Of a DNA stretch of 64,000 nucleotides, positions 38,166 to 49,955 are shown piece by piece. The stretch covers positions 100,735,285 through 100,799,284 of the forward strand of contig NC_134827.1 in NCBI RefSeq assembly GCF_004210375.1. The letters are read 5' to 3'. How positions within the stretch are numbered: position 1 is the stretch's first letter; the number at the start of each line of letters is the position of its first letter. This DNA is from Tachypleus tridentatus. Taxonomy: Eukaryota; Arthropoda; Merostomata; Xiphosura; Limulidae. The notes beneath the pieces are model-generated. The model was not told the origin of the DNA and made no database searches. It saw nothing but the letters and a program-made list of their open reading frames with translations. The position numbers and the translations under genes were made by a program.

Positions 38166-39811
38166 CTGTTGTTGTGTCTAGCAGGAAAAGTGCAAGATTT
38201 TAATTTAAAAAATTATAAAAATAATCCAATTGAAATTTCTTTGAAAATTTTAGTTGAGATTCAGAAAAACAGTATTACTCATTATAAAATTACATCTGTA
38301 TTCCACCTCCTAGATTTCGCTCAACATGAATGGAAAGCACTTATTGGCTAGCTCAATCATAAGTCTACCTATTTAGGTTTAAGAGCAAAGGCAAAAGTAT
38401 ATTATATCCTGTGAATAATTGTAGGTAAACGTAACACATTTGAAACACTCATAATTTTATCTTTCACAGTTTTAAAAGGGATGCCTTAATATATAATTTA
38501 TTAAGTAGATTAATTTTCACTTTCATGGAATATAAATTATTTAAAGAGAAAGAAATATGAAAAAGAAGTTTCTGTATTTTTACGAAAGCTAATTAAAGCT
38601 TTTCTTTTAGAAATAACAAAAAGGTCTAAAGTTGAAACTTTATTGACAAATGATATTCATTATTTGCACATATTTTTTGTACTGTGCTCAATGACTTATC
38701 TGTTTAAAGTACGAATAGCAACACAAATGTGTAAGAGCAATCACGAGAGCACGTTTTCATAGTTCGTTTGATTTGAATTTGGCGCAAAGCAACTCGAGGG
38801 CTATCTGCGCTAGCTGTCCCTAATTTAGCAATGTAAGATTAGAGGGAAGGCAACTAGTCATCACCATCCACCGCCAAATCTTTTACCAACGAATAGTTGC
38901 AAACGCAAACTAACGTGGCGGGGTTTAGTTTAGAGAGAGAGAAATCAGAAGAATTCTCTCTCCAACTGGGGTGTTCAGGAACGTTGTGGTTCCTCTTCGT
39001 CCCCTTTCGTGGAAGGTTATTGAATTTAGCTGGGTTTTTTTTTTTTTCTTTTAGTTTGACTCTTTTTGGGTGAAGGAGTGAAGTTGATCATAATTAATAT
39101 TTATGGCAAAAGTTGAATAACTTTTCTTTTTAGAAGATTTACTTTCAAACAAATTGCCCATTTCACTAGATTTTTTGTTATAACAGATACTATCGTATGC
39201 GCTTTACGAGACTAAAGTCAACTTGTAACTTGAATCAACAAAATGAAAACAATGGTTAAAACAAACACCAATGTTATTCCAAACTGAAGTTCGGATTATC
39301 GGATTATTTTTGTTTTTTCTTTTCTGTTATTTAATGTACAAAGTCATGTTGTTATGCATTATAAACTCAGGAAAAAACAAAGGAAAAAGAGACGGTGGCT
39401 GCTATGAAAGAAAATATACAAAAATAATAAAATATGTAATTGTAACGCTTCAGTACCTTAACGATAAGACTGAAGGCTTATAACAATAAAATCCGAATTT
39501 TGAGACTCGTGTTGAGCACAGTACAGATAGTCCATTGTGCAGCCTTGTCTTTAAATACAAACAAGTGTACTTCACAGTGCAGCTTTAAAACTTTAGAATA
39601 ATGAAATATTGGGAAACACTCTTTAGCCTCATAAAATTATAATAATGTCTGAATAAACTAATTAACGCATACTGCATAATAACAACATTTACTACCTTCA
39701 ATTAAGAAAAACATGAAAAAAGGAAATTATTTATAAAAATGTCAGAGATGATCCTATGAAACTCACTCTCTGTTACATTTATCAATCTGAAAGGAAATCA
39801 AAACATTTTTT
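38166..39811. other. Intergenic stretch downstream of the FUBP promoter
   Basis: Contains a partial minus-strand SINE1 (about 38764-38930) and a SINE2 tail fragment at about 39505-39560. An open frame without ATG at 38169-38351 (ending HEWKALIG) reads protein-like but has no start, donor or recognised family. Confidence 0.4.
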
Positions 39812-39823
39812 TTCTTCCTTTGG

Positions 39824-40101
39824 GGCACGGCATGGCCAAGCGTGTTAAGGCATTCGACTCGTAATCCGAAGGTCGCGGGTTTGAATCCCGGTCGCACCAA
39901 ACATGCTTGTCCTTACAGCCGTGGGGACGTTATAATGTAACGGTCAGTCCCACTATTCGTTGGTAAAAGAGTAGCCCAAAGAGTTGGCGGTGGGTGGCGA
40001 TGACTAGCTGCCTTCCCTGTAGTCTTATACTGCTAAATTAGTGACGGCTAGCGCGGATAGCCATCGAGTAGCTTTGCGCAAAATTCAAAACAAAGAAACA
40101 G
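39824..40101 (+). mobile_element. SINE1 (tRNA-Thr-like head), full length with 12-bp target duplication
   Basis: The head has an A-box-like TGGCCAAGCGTGTTAAGG, an anticodon-loop-like CTCGTAA and a B-box-like GGGTTTGAATCCC, followed by the family body (AAGAGTAGCCCAAAGAGTTG) and an AAAATTCAAAACAAA tail. TTCTTCCTTTGG occurs at 39812-39823 and 40102-40113, a perfect 12-bp duplication. Confidence 0.9.
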
Positions 40102-40204
40102 TTCTTCCTTTGGTGCAGTTAAAGAGAAGAGAGAATAAATATTGTATTTAAGAATAATTTATTTCTATTTCTTTTTTTACTCTGATCATTATAATATATA
40201 GAAC

Positions 40205-40355
40205 ATGCCATTTCTCCACTAATCGTGGGTAAAAGAGCAGTCCAAGAGTTAGTGGTGGTGTTGAATAACTGCCTTCCATCTAGTCTATCACTGCTAAATT
40301 ATGGACGGCTAGCGCAAACATCTCTCATGGAGTTTTCTTTAAAATTCAAACGTGC
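40205..40355 (+). mobile_element. SINE1 body fragment
   Basis: Matches the SINE1 body (GGTAAAAGAGCAGTCCAAGA, then CTTCCATCTAGTC) and tail, but lacks the tRNA-like head. Confidence 0.75.
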
Positions 40356-40667
40356 CTTTTTCAACATTAGGGCTAGAAAATTGGACATGTTATTTATTAC
40401 TGCCATCTTAAATTACTACAATTAAAGAGAGAGTGGAGTGGTTAAAAGGATTTGAACAAACAATGTGAGGATTACAGCAGATATAAAGTCGTAGAAAAGC
40501 TGAATGTAGCCAAACTACATTGTGAGATTGCTCGAATTACGTAGGCGGAGTGTGTGTCAGCCATTTTTCACAAAAATATTTTTACACTCATATTACAAAG
40601 ACATGTTTAGATCGGAGAGTTATAGCTTACAAGACTTGTATTTGTTTCTTTATTTTGAGAAAAAAGT

Positions 40668-40752
40668 CACATTGGGCTGTCTGATGTATCCATCAAAGGT
40701 AATTGAACCCGCATTTTAGCGATTAAGTCCTTAGACTTACCATTGTCACATT
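40668..40752 (-). mobile_element. SINE2 fragment
   Basis: Reverse-oriented SINE2 remnant with the B-box region (TAATTGAACCCG) and GTCCTTAGACTTAC. Diverged. Confidence 0.45.
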
Positions 40753-41558
40753 GAGAAACGATTTTTACGTAATGGCAATGGAAAATAAATGAATAAAAAT
40801 CAACTCCTGGAACCAGGATTACCCAAAACGAGAATTGCAACAAGTCAAATCATGGTCGTAGTATAAAAAAGGTGTGATGTTTTGTAATAGGTGAAAATCC
40901 ATGAACACAAAGGTCAATGTCAGAAGCCACCTGTGTACCACAGGTAACAGTAGGCCACATAATAAATAAGGATTTCTGCCTGAAGAAATGAAAAGTGGCA
41001 CAAGTCACGAGTACGCAAGTAAGGCTTCTAGTCATACCTCTCGCTCAACTATAATACACCTCAAGCAATTAGAAAATGGGATGATTATTCCTGCCATTAT
41101 AAACAAATACTATTGGTCAAGTCACTTGATGAAATACCAATGGGTTTATGTTTAATTATACCATTGACAAAAACATTGGAAAATCATCAACCTCGCACAC
41201 ATGATGGATTAAGGAGACAATGTGAGGAAGAGTGGTGTGATTGAACATGACTGTCTTACAACACAAATGTTTGCAGGAAACTAAGCTGCAGGGATATTGT
41301 CAAATTGCGCAGTAGATAAAACAAGACGAGGCTTGGCAACCTGGACTGTAATGACGCGGTAAGGCTATAATATAGTTTTAATGTAATATATTCAACCAGT
41401 GACGTATTGATTTTTTTAATTATATAAAATTCATGCATGACAACAGGGGTAATTAGGTATTGTGTAAGACGAAGACCGTAATAGTAATTTCCGCCTACTT
41501 TTATGACAGCAGTATTATTTACATTGTATTGCGAAAATACTGTGTTCACTAAGCAGTG

Positions 41559-41832
41559 CGGCCCTGTATGGCCAGTTGGTTAGGGCGTTCGACTCGTAAT
41601 CTCAGGGTTGCGGGTTCGAATCCCCATAACACCAAACAGGCTCACCCTTTCAGCTTTGGAGGCGTTATAATGTGACGGTCAGTCCCAATATTCGATGGTA
41701 AAAGAGTAGCCCAAGAGTTGGCGGTAGGTGGCGATAACTTGCTGCCTTCCCTCTAGTCTTACACTGCTAAATTAGGGACAGCTAGCGCAGATAGCCCTCG
41801 AGTAGTTTTGCGCGAAATAAAAAAAACAAACT
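41559..41832 (+). mobile_element. SINE1, near full length
   Basis: Head with GGCCAGTTGGTTAGGGCGTT and GGGTTCGAATCCCC, body AAAGAGTAGCCCAAGAGTTG, end CGCGAAATAAAAAAAAC. No clear target duplication was found. Confidence 0.88.
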
Positions 41833-41840
41833 AACATTAA

Positions 41841-41958
41841 GTAATGCCACAGGGGTACGTCTTCGAACTTGCAACGACAGAAACCAGGTTTCGATAGCTA
41901 TGGTGGGCATAGCACAGGTAGCTTTGTGTATCTTTGTGCTTAACTTCAAACAGACAGA
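41841..41958 (+). mobile_element. SINE2 copy
   Basis: Second tRNA-like family: AGAAACCAGGTTTCGATA (B-box-like), then a GGGCATAGCACAGGTAGC body and a CTTTGTGCTTAACTTCAAAC tail. It directly follows a SINE1. Confidence 0.7.
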
Positions 41959-41985
41959 CACGAAACTGTGGAGTAGGAATATTTT

Positions 41986-42253
41986 ATTTGTTTGAATTTC
42001 GCGCAAAACTACTCGAGGTCTATCTGCGCTAGCCGTCCATCATTTGGTACCGTAAGACTAGAGGGAAGGCAGCTAGTCATCACCACTCACCACCAACTCT
42101 TTGGCTACTCTTTTACCAACAAATAGCGGAATTGACCGTCATATTATAACTCTCTCACGGCCGAAAGAGCGAGCATGTTTTTGGTGCAACAGGCATTCGA
42201 ACCCGCGACCCTCGGATTACGAACGCCTTAACACGCTTGGCTATGCCGGGCCC
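41986..42253 (-). mobile_element. SINE1, near full length
   Basis: Reverse complement of SINE1, from the TTTGAATTTCGCGCAAAACT tail to the GGCTATGCCGGGCCC head. The short ORF across it is a shadow. Confidence 0.88.
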
Positions 42254-42563
42254 AGTGAGAAGGAAGATGTTTTACAAATTGTGACATGTCCTTTACCACA
42301 ACTTATTCACCCAGATTAACGGTTGGCTCGTTACCTCCCGCCCCCCAAAATAATTGAAACCATTCTTTTTGTATAACACCAGAAGTATTATGGGATCCGA
42401 TTTTTTGTCCCTGTTTCTGAAGCTCTAAAACTTTTTATATATTGGTATCTTATGAGGCTATTAAAATTATGTTGGACAAGACCTTTATTGTCCTTACTTT
42501 AGACAGATACTGTCATTTCATTCTTAAGTTTTAGAGTATGTTTCGCACATCAGAATTTAACCC

Positions 42564-43198
42564 CTTTCTCTCGTAGATGCCGTCTTATTGTTCTTGAGCT
42601 GCATTCTGCGTCCGTAAGAGTCTTAATCTGGTTCGTCTGGTATCTTGCCGGACAACCCGTCGAATCCTCCTGCTCAACGCCGGCGAAATTTTCTTGGGCC
42701 GACTACTTGAAATTCTCGTTCCGTATCCTTTAGGGTCTTTTAAGAAATTTTTAATAGCAGCTTTACTGCGTCCAAACTCACCAGCGATGGCACGTTGAGA
42801 GAGACCTTGCTTTTGCAGCTCGACAATTCTGCCACGTTCAAACTCTATCAACTTTTCAGCCTTTGCCATGTTTTTACCCAAGGTAACACAGGAGATGTCA
42901 GTGGAAGATGTTGACAACACTAATGCTTGAACACAAATGACTAAATTTCGTTACATGTTTACCGGTTAACGCTTAGTTTCAGTATGGTCTTGAACTTTTG
43001 ACCAGCTAGTATTTAGGCTAACTTTATAGTGTTCACATTTTCCCTATTAAATGCTAAAAAAGGTTTTTATTTTTATTTTTCCTTTTCTCATTTTCATCTT
43101 TCGAAGCTCTACTCAAATTAGTGGTTGAGTCTAACAACGCAAAATGCATATTTTTTTTCTTTTTGTTCATTGGCCTTAAGATTTTGGCCAGCAGTGTA
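42564..43198 (-). mobile_element. Truncated Tc1/mariner element with transposase N-terminus
   Basis: Retains one terminal repeat (ending GGCCAGCAGTGTA) and the start of a Tc1-like transposase read leftward from 42868, beginning [20 protein letters not shown], whose helix-turn-helix includes [19 protein letters not shown]. The copy breaks off at about 42564, within the sequence that lies at 46237 in the longer copy, so the catalytic DDE part is missing. Confidence 0.85.
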
Positions 43199-43199
43199 C

Positions 43200-44023
43200 C
43201 TAAAAACTTCTAACCCTTACTGCAAAACCACATTCTGTCTTTACTTGTCTGAGTAATATTAGTTTACGGTTTAGCGAAGTACAACTATAAGTGATTTATA
43301 AAAATTAAAGCTTCAGTAATCATTAAAGCTGTTGTTTAAATACAGGATGTGGTCCAAAGATTTGAATCATACGATTTTAAAGTAGGTTAAAAGCTTTTCT
43401 TTGGACAAGATATTTTTAAGTCTGTTTCTTTTGAATCCCTGCTGTAATTTTCTCTAACATAGTTACGTAGTTGCCGATACATATCCCCCTCCCCAGATAC
43501 TGTTTTTCTATTTATCGGAATTCCTCTAAAAATATTTGATCGAAGTTACGCCGCGGTGTGTTTCAGTTTTATTTTTTTAATTCTGATTTGTGTTTCATAA
43601 AACAAACATTGCAAAAAACGAGCAAACAAGCTTACTTTTACAGGATTATTTCTGTTTGCTTAAGGTTTTAAAAAGACTGAGATCCGAGCAAAAGTCCATA
43701 TCAGTTAGTTTAGAGTCCATATCAGTTACTCAACTACGCCCATGTCCTGATGAGACTCCACCTTTATCAACATTACTACGAAGCTGTTCCACACTTTAAC
43801 CTAAGTCTAATTTTTTCCGCTTGGATATCCATCAGCCGGAACCATGTTTTTTGTTTTTTTAGGCTGTCGTTTGCACAATACGACCATGACGTCATTCTTA
43901 GCATACATTCTTATTTTAAAGTTAAAGCGAAAGCCCCTTTTCACATGAGAGAATTTAGCATTTATAAGAAACCATTCGAGAGAAGAACTAGTGTCTTCTT
44001 GGTATTAGTCGTGTGAGGGTAAA
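43200..44023. other. AT-rich stretch without a supported gene
   Basis: Overlapping short plus-strand ORFs without recognisable domains. No repeat with defined ends. Confidence 0.35.
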
Positions 44024-44140
44024 ATGGAAGGAAGGTTAATATTAATTTTGCTGTACATGAAACTATGTGGACTTGGTGTTAGAACACAAGAAATAACTTC
44101 TTTGGGACGTTGGAAACCTATTGATAGATCAATGGTTCCG
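44024..44140 (+). CDS. Candidate signal-peptide exon, possibly of the CUB gene
   Basis: ATG opens 39 codons with a hydrophobic stretch (LILILLYMKLCGLGV) like a secretory signal and ends at a good donor (CCG|GTGAGT). It lies upstream of the CUB exons on the same strand. However, it ends in phase 0 while the first CUB exon needs phase 1, so at least one unseen exon would have to lie between them. It could also belong to another gene or be chance. Confidence 0.3.
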
Positions 44141-44488
44141 GTGAGTATGTTAAGACGCCGAAATATTATTTCTAATTATATTTGTGGCGTAAATAATTTT
44201 AAAGATAATTAGATAGGAAATCATACAAGGGAATACTAAACAGTTCATTTAGGCCTAATGTTTGCAAATTTACCACAACAAAACCATAAACATTGTTTAG
44301 CTAAAGTTTCGTGAGGTAGTGTATCTCAAATGTATTATATTCAGACCACATGATATTTTTGTACCTCTACAGGACATAATGGGATCTATATACTATTCTA
44401 TCGAGCCGAACGAAGCCCAGTGTGTAACAAGACAGGTCTGCAGATAGGAGATCCCTTAGTTCATGACCCGTAACTGCAAAAAGATGTT

Positions 44489-44655
44489 TGAAACTAAGCA
44501 CAAAGCTACCTAACAGGCTATCTGTGTTCTGTTCACCACGGGTATTGAAACTAAGCAAAAAGCTACCTAATAGGCTATCTGTGTTCTGCTCACCACGGGT
44601 ATCGAAACTCGGTTTCTAGCAACGTGTGTCTGCAGACATAATACTGTGCCACTAG
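44489..44655 (-). mobile_element. SINE2 copy with duplicated tail
   Basis: Reverse-oriented SINE2. Its tail and body (AAGCTACCTAATAGGCTATC, GCTCACCACGGGTATCGAAA) occur twice in tandem with a 57-bp period starting at 44489 and 44546; the head appears once. Confidence 0.7.
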
Positions 44656-44699
44656 AAGACAACTGCAAAAACAGAGAGGGATGGGGGAATCTAACTCCA

Positions 44700-44850
44700 G
44701 GTTTTGTATTCATAGCTGGCTTCCCTGTAGCTTATTAGTTGAAAATTAAGGACTTAAGCGCAGATAACCCTCGAATAGCTTTTCGTAATTATTCAAGATT
44801 TCCACAAACCATTTGAATGGAGTCCGTAGACTACACGTTCAGAACCACTA
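44700..44850 (+). mobile_element. SINE1 tail fragment and hAT-like end
   Basis: AGCTGGCTTCCCTGTAG...GCGCAGATAACCCTCGAATA is a diverged SINE1 end. Just after it, GTTCAGAACCACTAG resembles a hAT-type terminus with no visible partner. Confidence 0.4.
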
Positions 44851-45289
44851 GCTTAAAAATTTAAGAAACAATTTGTTGATTACAGCTGTTTGAAATACAG
44901 AAATAATGAGACATTAGAAATACTTTATGCCAGTTAAATGCTGTACATGTGGCTTCCCTCTAATGAAACAACAACAAAGAAACCATTTTGACTGCAATAG
45001 CCCTAACTATATTGATCTCTGTACTAATCCTCTACAAACGTTGGAGTGTTACAACTTATCAATTATTGACTTTAGATAACAAGGTCTAACGTCTTCCATC
45101 TTCTTAGAGGTACCTTGACAGGATTACCTTTTATTTAGAACAATGTCTTATCACTTATAATCTTCTGGAGATTTCGTATTCTTAAAATAAATGGACTTCA
45201 CAAAAAAACAGCAGATTGACAGCTATAACATTTCGAAATTCACAAACTTATAGTGAACAAAAGTTACTTTATTATATTTTATTAATATA

Positions 45290-46860
45290 TACAGTGCTGG
45301 CCAAAATCTTAAGGCCAATGAACATAAAGAAAAAAATTTGCATTTTGCGTTGTTAGACTTAACCACTTATTTGAGTAGAGCTTCGAAAGATGAAAAAAAA
45401 AAAATAAAAAAAAAAAAAAAAAAACTTTTTGCATTTAATAGGAAAAATGTGAACACTATGAAGTTAGCCTAAATACTAGCTGGTCAAAAGTTTAAGACCA
45501 TACCAAAAAGAAGTCCTAAACAAGGTAGGAAATGCCCAACAAGAGGTTTCAGTAGTGAGTTACACGCCCGTCATTGCGTTTAACTTCAAACATTCCCTTT
45601 GGCATGGTCGATAAAGTGTTTGCAGAAGGTTGGCTGGAATGTTATTTCAAGTAGTGAAGATGGCTTCACGAAGATCATGCACTGTTTGGAATTGACGTCC
45701 ATTTCTATAGACCTCTCTTGCCTTCCACCTCCAGATATTTTCACTAGGGTTCAGTTCGGGCGAACACGCTGGATGGCCCAAAAGAATCACGTTATTCGAC
45801 ACGAAAAAGTCCTTTGTCCTGCGGGCATTGTGGATTGCAGCGTTGTCCTGCTGAAGGATTCAGTCACTTCCACATAAGCGAGGGCCTTCAGTCAATAAGG
45901 ATGCTCTCTCCAATATGCCAATGTAGCCAGCTGCTGTTCGATGCCCCTGTATAACCTGAAGCTCCATTGTTTCATGGAAGGAGAAAGCACCCCAGATCAT
46001 GATGAAGCCTCCTTCACTGTGCCGTGTAGAAAATGTCTCTGGTGGGATATCCTTATCGTGCCAGTAACGTTGGAAGCCATCTGGACCATCCAGGTTAAAT
46101 TTTCTCTCGTCAGAGAACAAAACCTTCGTCCACGTTTTTACGTCCCATGTTTGGTGCTTCTTAGCAAAGTTTAACCGAGCTGTTTCGTGGTGTGGAAGGA
46201 GTCGTGGTCTTTTAAGACGTTTATGGTTTTTAAAGCCTTTCTCTCGTAGATGCCGTCTTATTGTTCTTGAGCTGCATTCTGCGTCCTTAAGGGCCTTAAT
46301 CTGGTTCGGCTGGTATCTTGCCGGACAACCCGTCGAATCTTCCTGCTCAACGCCGGCGAAATTTTCTTGGGCCGACCACTTGAAATTCTCGTTCCGTATC
46401 CCTTTTAAGAAATTTGCAACAGCAGTTTTACTACGCCCAATCCTACCAGCGATGGCACGTTGAGAGAGACCTTGCTTTTGCAGCTCGACAATTCTGCCAC
46501 ATTCAAATTCTATCAACTTTTCAGCCTTTGCCATGTTTTTACCAATGTAACACAGGAGATGTCAGTGCGAGATGTTGAAAACGCTAATGCTTGAACACAA
46601 ATGACTAAATTTCGTTACGTGTTTACTGATTAACGCTTCGTTTCAGTGTGGTCTTCAACTTTTGACCAGCTAGTATTTAGGCTAATTTCATAGTGTTCAC
46701 GTTTTCCAATTAAATGGTAAAAAGGTTTTTTATTTTTATTTTCCCTTTTCTAATTTTCATATTTCGAAGCTCTACTCAAATAAGTGGTTAAGTCTAACAA
46801 CGCAAAATGCATATTTTTTTCTTTATGTTCATTGGCCTTAAGATTTTGGCCGGCAGTATA
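45290..46860 (-). mobile_element. Tc1/mariner element, near full length, about 1.57 kb
   Basis: Terminal repeats TACAGTGCTGGCCAAAATC (left) and GATTTTGGCCGGCAGTATA (right) flank a long reverse-oriented transposase gene. TA dinucleotides bound the ends. A poly-A-rich tract at about 45395-45425 lies inside the left end. Three related copies occur in this window. Confidence 0.92.
45590..46534 (-). pseudogene. Tc1-like transposase, broken
   Basis: Begins [20 protein letters not shown] with a paired helix-turn-helix ([19 protein letters not shown]). The catalytic region shows [15 protein letters not shown] (first Asp), QQDNAAIHNARR (second Asp) and HPACSPELNPSENIW (Glu), a Tc1-type DDE triad. The open frame stops at 45860; the part with the second Asp and the Glu is in another frame, and a further stop follows LREAIFTT. 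It is therefore not functional as sequenced. Codons 1-224 are at 45860-46534. Confidence 0.9.
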
Positions 46861-47060
46861 TGTATTAAATGATTGTGGTTCAGCTACGTAAGCCAATTAT
46901 ACAACCCGAGATATTAAAATTTCAAGGTTGCTTTATGTCGAATACAAAGGATTATTATATCCGTTGTCGAATACAATACACTAACTATTTTTTTTTGTTC
47001 TGATGACGTACCAACAAAGAAATGTTCCACTACATTTACCCGATCTTAATTTCTCACAGT

Positions 47061-47336
47061 GGTTTGGTTTGTTTTGAATTTCGCGTAAAGCTAGTCGAAG
47101 GCTATCTATGCTAGCCGTCCCTAATTTAGTAGTGTAAGACAAGAGGGAAGGCAGCTAGTCTTCACCACCCACCGCTAACTCTTGGGCTACTCTTTTACAA
47201 ACGAATAGTGGGATCGACTGTGACGTTGTAACGCCCCCACGGCTGAAAGGGCGAGCATGTTTGGTGTGACGGGGATTTGAACGCGCGACCCTCAGATTAC
47301 GAGTCGAGCGCCTTAACCACCTCGCTATGCTGGACC
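47061..47336 (-). mobile_element. SINE1, near full length
   Basis: Reverse SINE1 from TTTGAATTTCGCGTAAAGCT to GCTATGCTGGACCC, with the body CTAACTCTTGGGCTACTC and a CCTCAGATTACGAGTCG anticodon-arm region. Confidence 0.87.
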
Positions 47337-47826
47337 CTGACTCAGAATACTTCACACAAAAACTGGAGTACATAATAAGAATGTGTTTACTATTTTATTG
47401 CTGACGTGTTAGGCGTATGTCACCTTAATCATTTGTCATCCGTTAAATCGAAAAAAAAAAAAGATATATTATTTTATAAACAAAAGGTTTGATCTATAAG
47501 CCTTGAACACTGATGATCATAGTATCAAAAATAACACCTAAGCGATGGTATAAATTAGTTGTTCAGACTTCACCAATGGACTACAAAGAGAAAAGAGATT
47601 TCTAAACTGTTGAGCTCATCCGGGTATAACGTAAAGAGGATTTCAAATATCATGAGACCAGTATCTGACTTTTCAACCTTAACGTTTCCTTTTGTGACGT
47701 ATGAATTAGGTCTAGGCTGGGCTGTTTCTAATTTATAACTGCTGACCAGAAAGAGGACAACCACTCAACGGCGACTGCCACCTATATAGTTACTCTTAAT
47801 TGAATAGCAGGGTTGGCTGTAATTCA

Positions 47827-47945
47827 TGATGACGAGAAACCCACTTGACGTAAAAATGTTTGGTTAAAAACGGCTGGTGTGAGTACTAATACTTTAATTA
47901 AAATACAGAACAACGTTTCGACCTTCTTAGGTCATATTCAGGTTA
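47827..47945 (-). mobile_element. Penelope-like terminal fragment
   Basis: Contains ATGACGAGAAACCCACTTG and, further on, ACAACGTTTCGACCTTCTTA with the hammerhead-like block in reverse. It is related to the termini of the elements at 51257 and 60689 but more diverged, and has no coding part. Confidence 0.6.
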
Positions 47946-48257
47946 ACAAGGAGGATGTAAATTTTATAACCCCCTCGCAGCTGAAAGTACAGAGGAGCGT
48001 GTTTAGTCACATATCTCTGAGATTGAACCTTGGACCTTTTCATTCAGAGTCAGTATTATAATCACCACCCCACGCCTGGCTGAAGTTTCACGGGTCTATA
48101 GCCTTAACAATACTTACCGAAATGTAATGTTAGCACTCGCGTATCATTTAAGTATGAATAAAAGTGTTGCCAGTTTTACTAAATGTTAAATAACAAGTAT
48201 CTTGTCTTTTCAGTGAATCATTAGCACTAGGTCACTTTAACGATAGTTAAGAGAGAG

Positions 48258-48482
48258 CAGCCTCCTAGTGGTAGAGTGGTATGTCTATGGACTTATAACA
48301 TTAGAAATTGGATTTCAATACCCGTCATTGGCAGAGCACAGATAGTATGATTTCTAACTTGATCCATCCTTTGGCACGTTGGTAAAATTGAGGGCTCTTA
48401 ATGTAAACATTATGGGTTCGATACGCGCGATAAGCACAACGCACTTAGCTGATTGTAAAGCTTTGTGCTTTAAGACAACAAA
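48258..48482 (+). mobile_element. SINE2 copy, dimer-like
   Basis: Starts CCTCCTAGTGGTAGAGTGGT (A-box-like), then GGATTTCAATACCCG. A second B-box-like ATGGGTTCGATACGCG follows at about 48413 and the tail is AGCTTTGTGCTTTAAG, suggesting two related heads. Confidence 0.65.
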
Positions 48483-48489
48483 ATAAAAG

Positions 48490-49540
48490 CAACACCCTCT
48501 CTTGTATTAATTAGATATACAAGTATTCATCTTCAGTGGCAATGCTGAATAAACCATGGGCTAAATAATACAAAGTTTCTTGGAGATTCCTGGGTATAGT
48601 AACTAAGAGGGTCGTTTTATGTTCTCAGGAAACTCCATAAGAGTTTTCCTGTTTCTTCTATATACTGGATTCTGCTTCCCAAGACATGTTTTCTTTGAAT
48701 TTGATTGTCCAAAAATACTTGAAAGAACAGACAATAATCAAATGAAACAGTTATTATCAGATTAGTGTCATTAGGATTGGTCTTTATGGTCAGGCATTAA
48801 GGAAAAAAGGAGAATTGGTGTTTATCTCCCAGGACTTAGTCATGAATTGAATCTGATTTCTCATGATTTTTTGCTACCATAAACTGTTAGTTCCTCAATA
48901 AACCACAAAGATGTAGTAAATTCAGTCATCTGCACTGTCTAAAAGGAATGGCTATAGCAACTGCAGTAATCCATAAATACGCTCCAAGCAGCATAGCTTT
49001 GGAAGTTTGATTAGCACTTAAAGATGTTACTACTGCAAATGTCATTGTTGTGTTGTCCATATCTATTATTTCATGGGGATATGACGAAGATGTCATTGCT
49101 CCAAGTGGCATAGTTCTAATGACTTCAGTTACTCTCCAAGATGTTATTGCTCCAAATGGAACGGTTGGAGTAACTGAAGTAACTCTCGTTTGAAATTCTT
49201 GAGGATGGACTGTCAAGTTATTTATGCAATGGATTTCTTCTTTCTGTAATCATTTTTTACCACTGTTAACTTTACAAGACACACCTTCTCTCACTGTATC
49301 AATCATTTTAATTGCAAGGCAATTGTATCATATCCATCTCTTTTATTTGTAGTGAATTTGCCATCGTTGTATTCTATATAGATCATCAACGTGTCTGATG
49401 TCTCAGAACTCCGGTTATAAATCAATTTATTTGTATTCCATTTAAAGCTCTTTCAATGACACCATGTACGATGTTTCTTAATTTCTCTGATGCTTGAAGA
49501 TTAAGTTAGTAATTAGGTTTTTCAACTCTTCATTAACTTA
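48490..49540. other. Stretch with an internally repetitive open frame
   Basis: A 96-codon minus ORF (48926-49216) contains two similar segments, TVPFGAITSW and TMPLGAMTSS. No family was recognised, and the opposite strand is also largely open there. It may be decayed coding sequence or a degenerate repeat. Confidence 0.3.
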
Positions 49541-49549
49541 CATTTCTTT

Positions 49550-49683
49550 CCACTATGTTCCTTCAAATCTACGGAAATTTTTGATGACATTTTAGATAAC
49601 GTTATCATTATTTTTTCCACTATGTTCCTTCAAATCTACTGTAATTTTTGATGACATTCTAGATAACGTTATCATTATCTTTC
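49550..49683. repeat. 67-bp tandem duplication
   Basis: Two adjacent units starting CCACTATGTTCCTTCAAATC at 49550 and 49617 that differ at a few positions. Confidence 0.85.
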
Positions 49684-49705
49684 TGTCTCATTCCTTCAGG
49701 GTCTT

Positions 49706-49955
49706 TGGTTTGGGTTGTTTGAATTTCGCACGAGAGCTATCTGCGATAGCCGTCCCTAATTTAGCAGTGAAGGACTAGAGGGAAGGCAGCCAGCCATCAT
49801 TGTCCACCACCACGTCTTGGGCTACTCTTTTACCAACGAATAGTAGGATTGACCATAACATTGCAACGCCCTCGCGACTGAAAGGGCAAGCATGTTTGAT
49901 GGGACAGAGGTTCGAACCTGCGATACCCAGATTGTGAGTCGAGCGCCCTAACTAC
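49706..49955 (-). mobile_element. SINE1, slightly truncated
   Basis: Reverse SINE1: GTTTGAATTTCGCACGAG tail, CGTCTTGGGCTACTCTTTTA body, GGTTCGAACCTGCGATACCC head. The last part of the head is degraded. Confidence 0.82.

Noticed and set aside
38169-38351. Sixty-codon plus-strand frame divergent from FUBP
   Set aside because: It has no ATG, no recognised family and no downstream exon. It reads protein-like, but I cannot support it as a gene.
39824-39900. A tRNA-Thr gene
   Set aside because: A and B boxes and a CTCGTAA loop are present, but acceptor-stem ends do not pair and the sequence continues into a repeated SINE body; all such heads in the window behave the same.
47155-47373. Minus-strand 72-codon ORF
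   Set aside because: It is entirely within a SINE1 copy and its flank.
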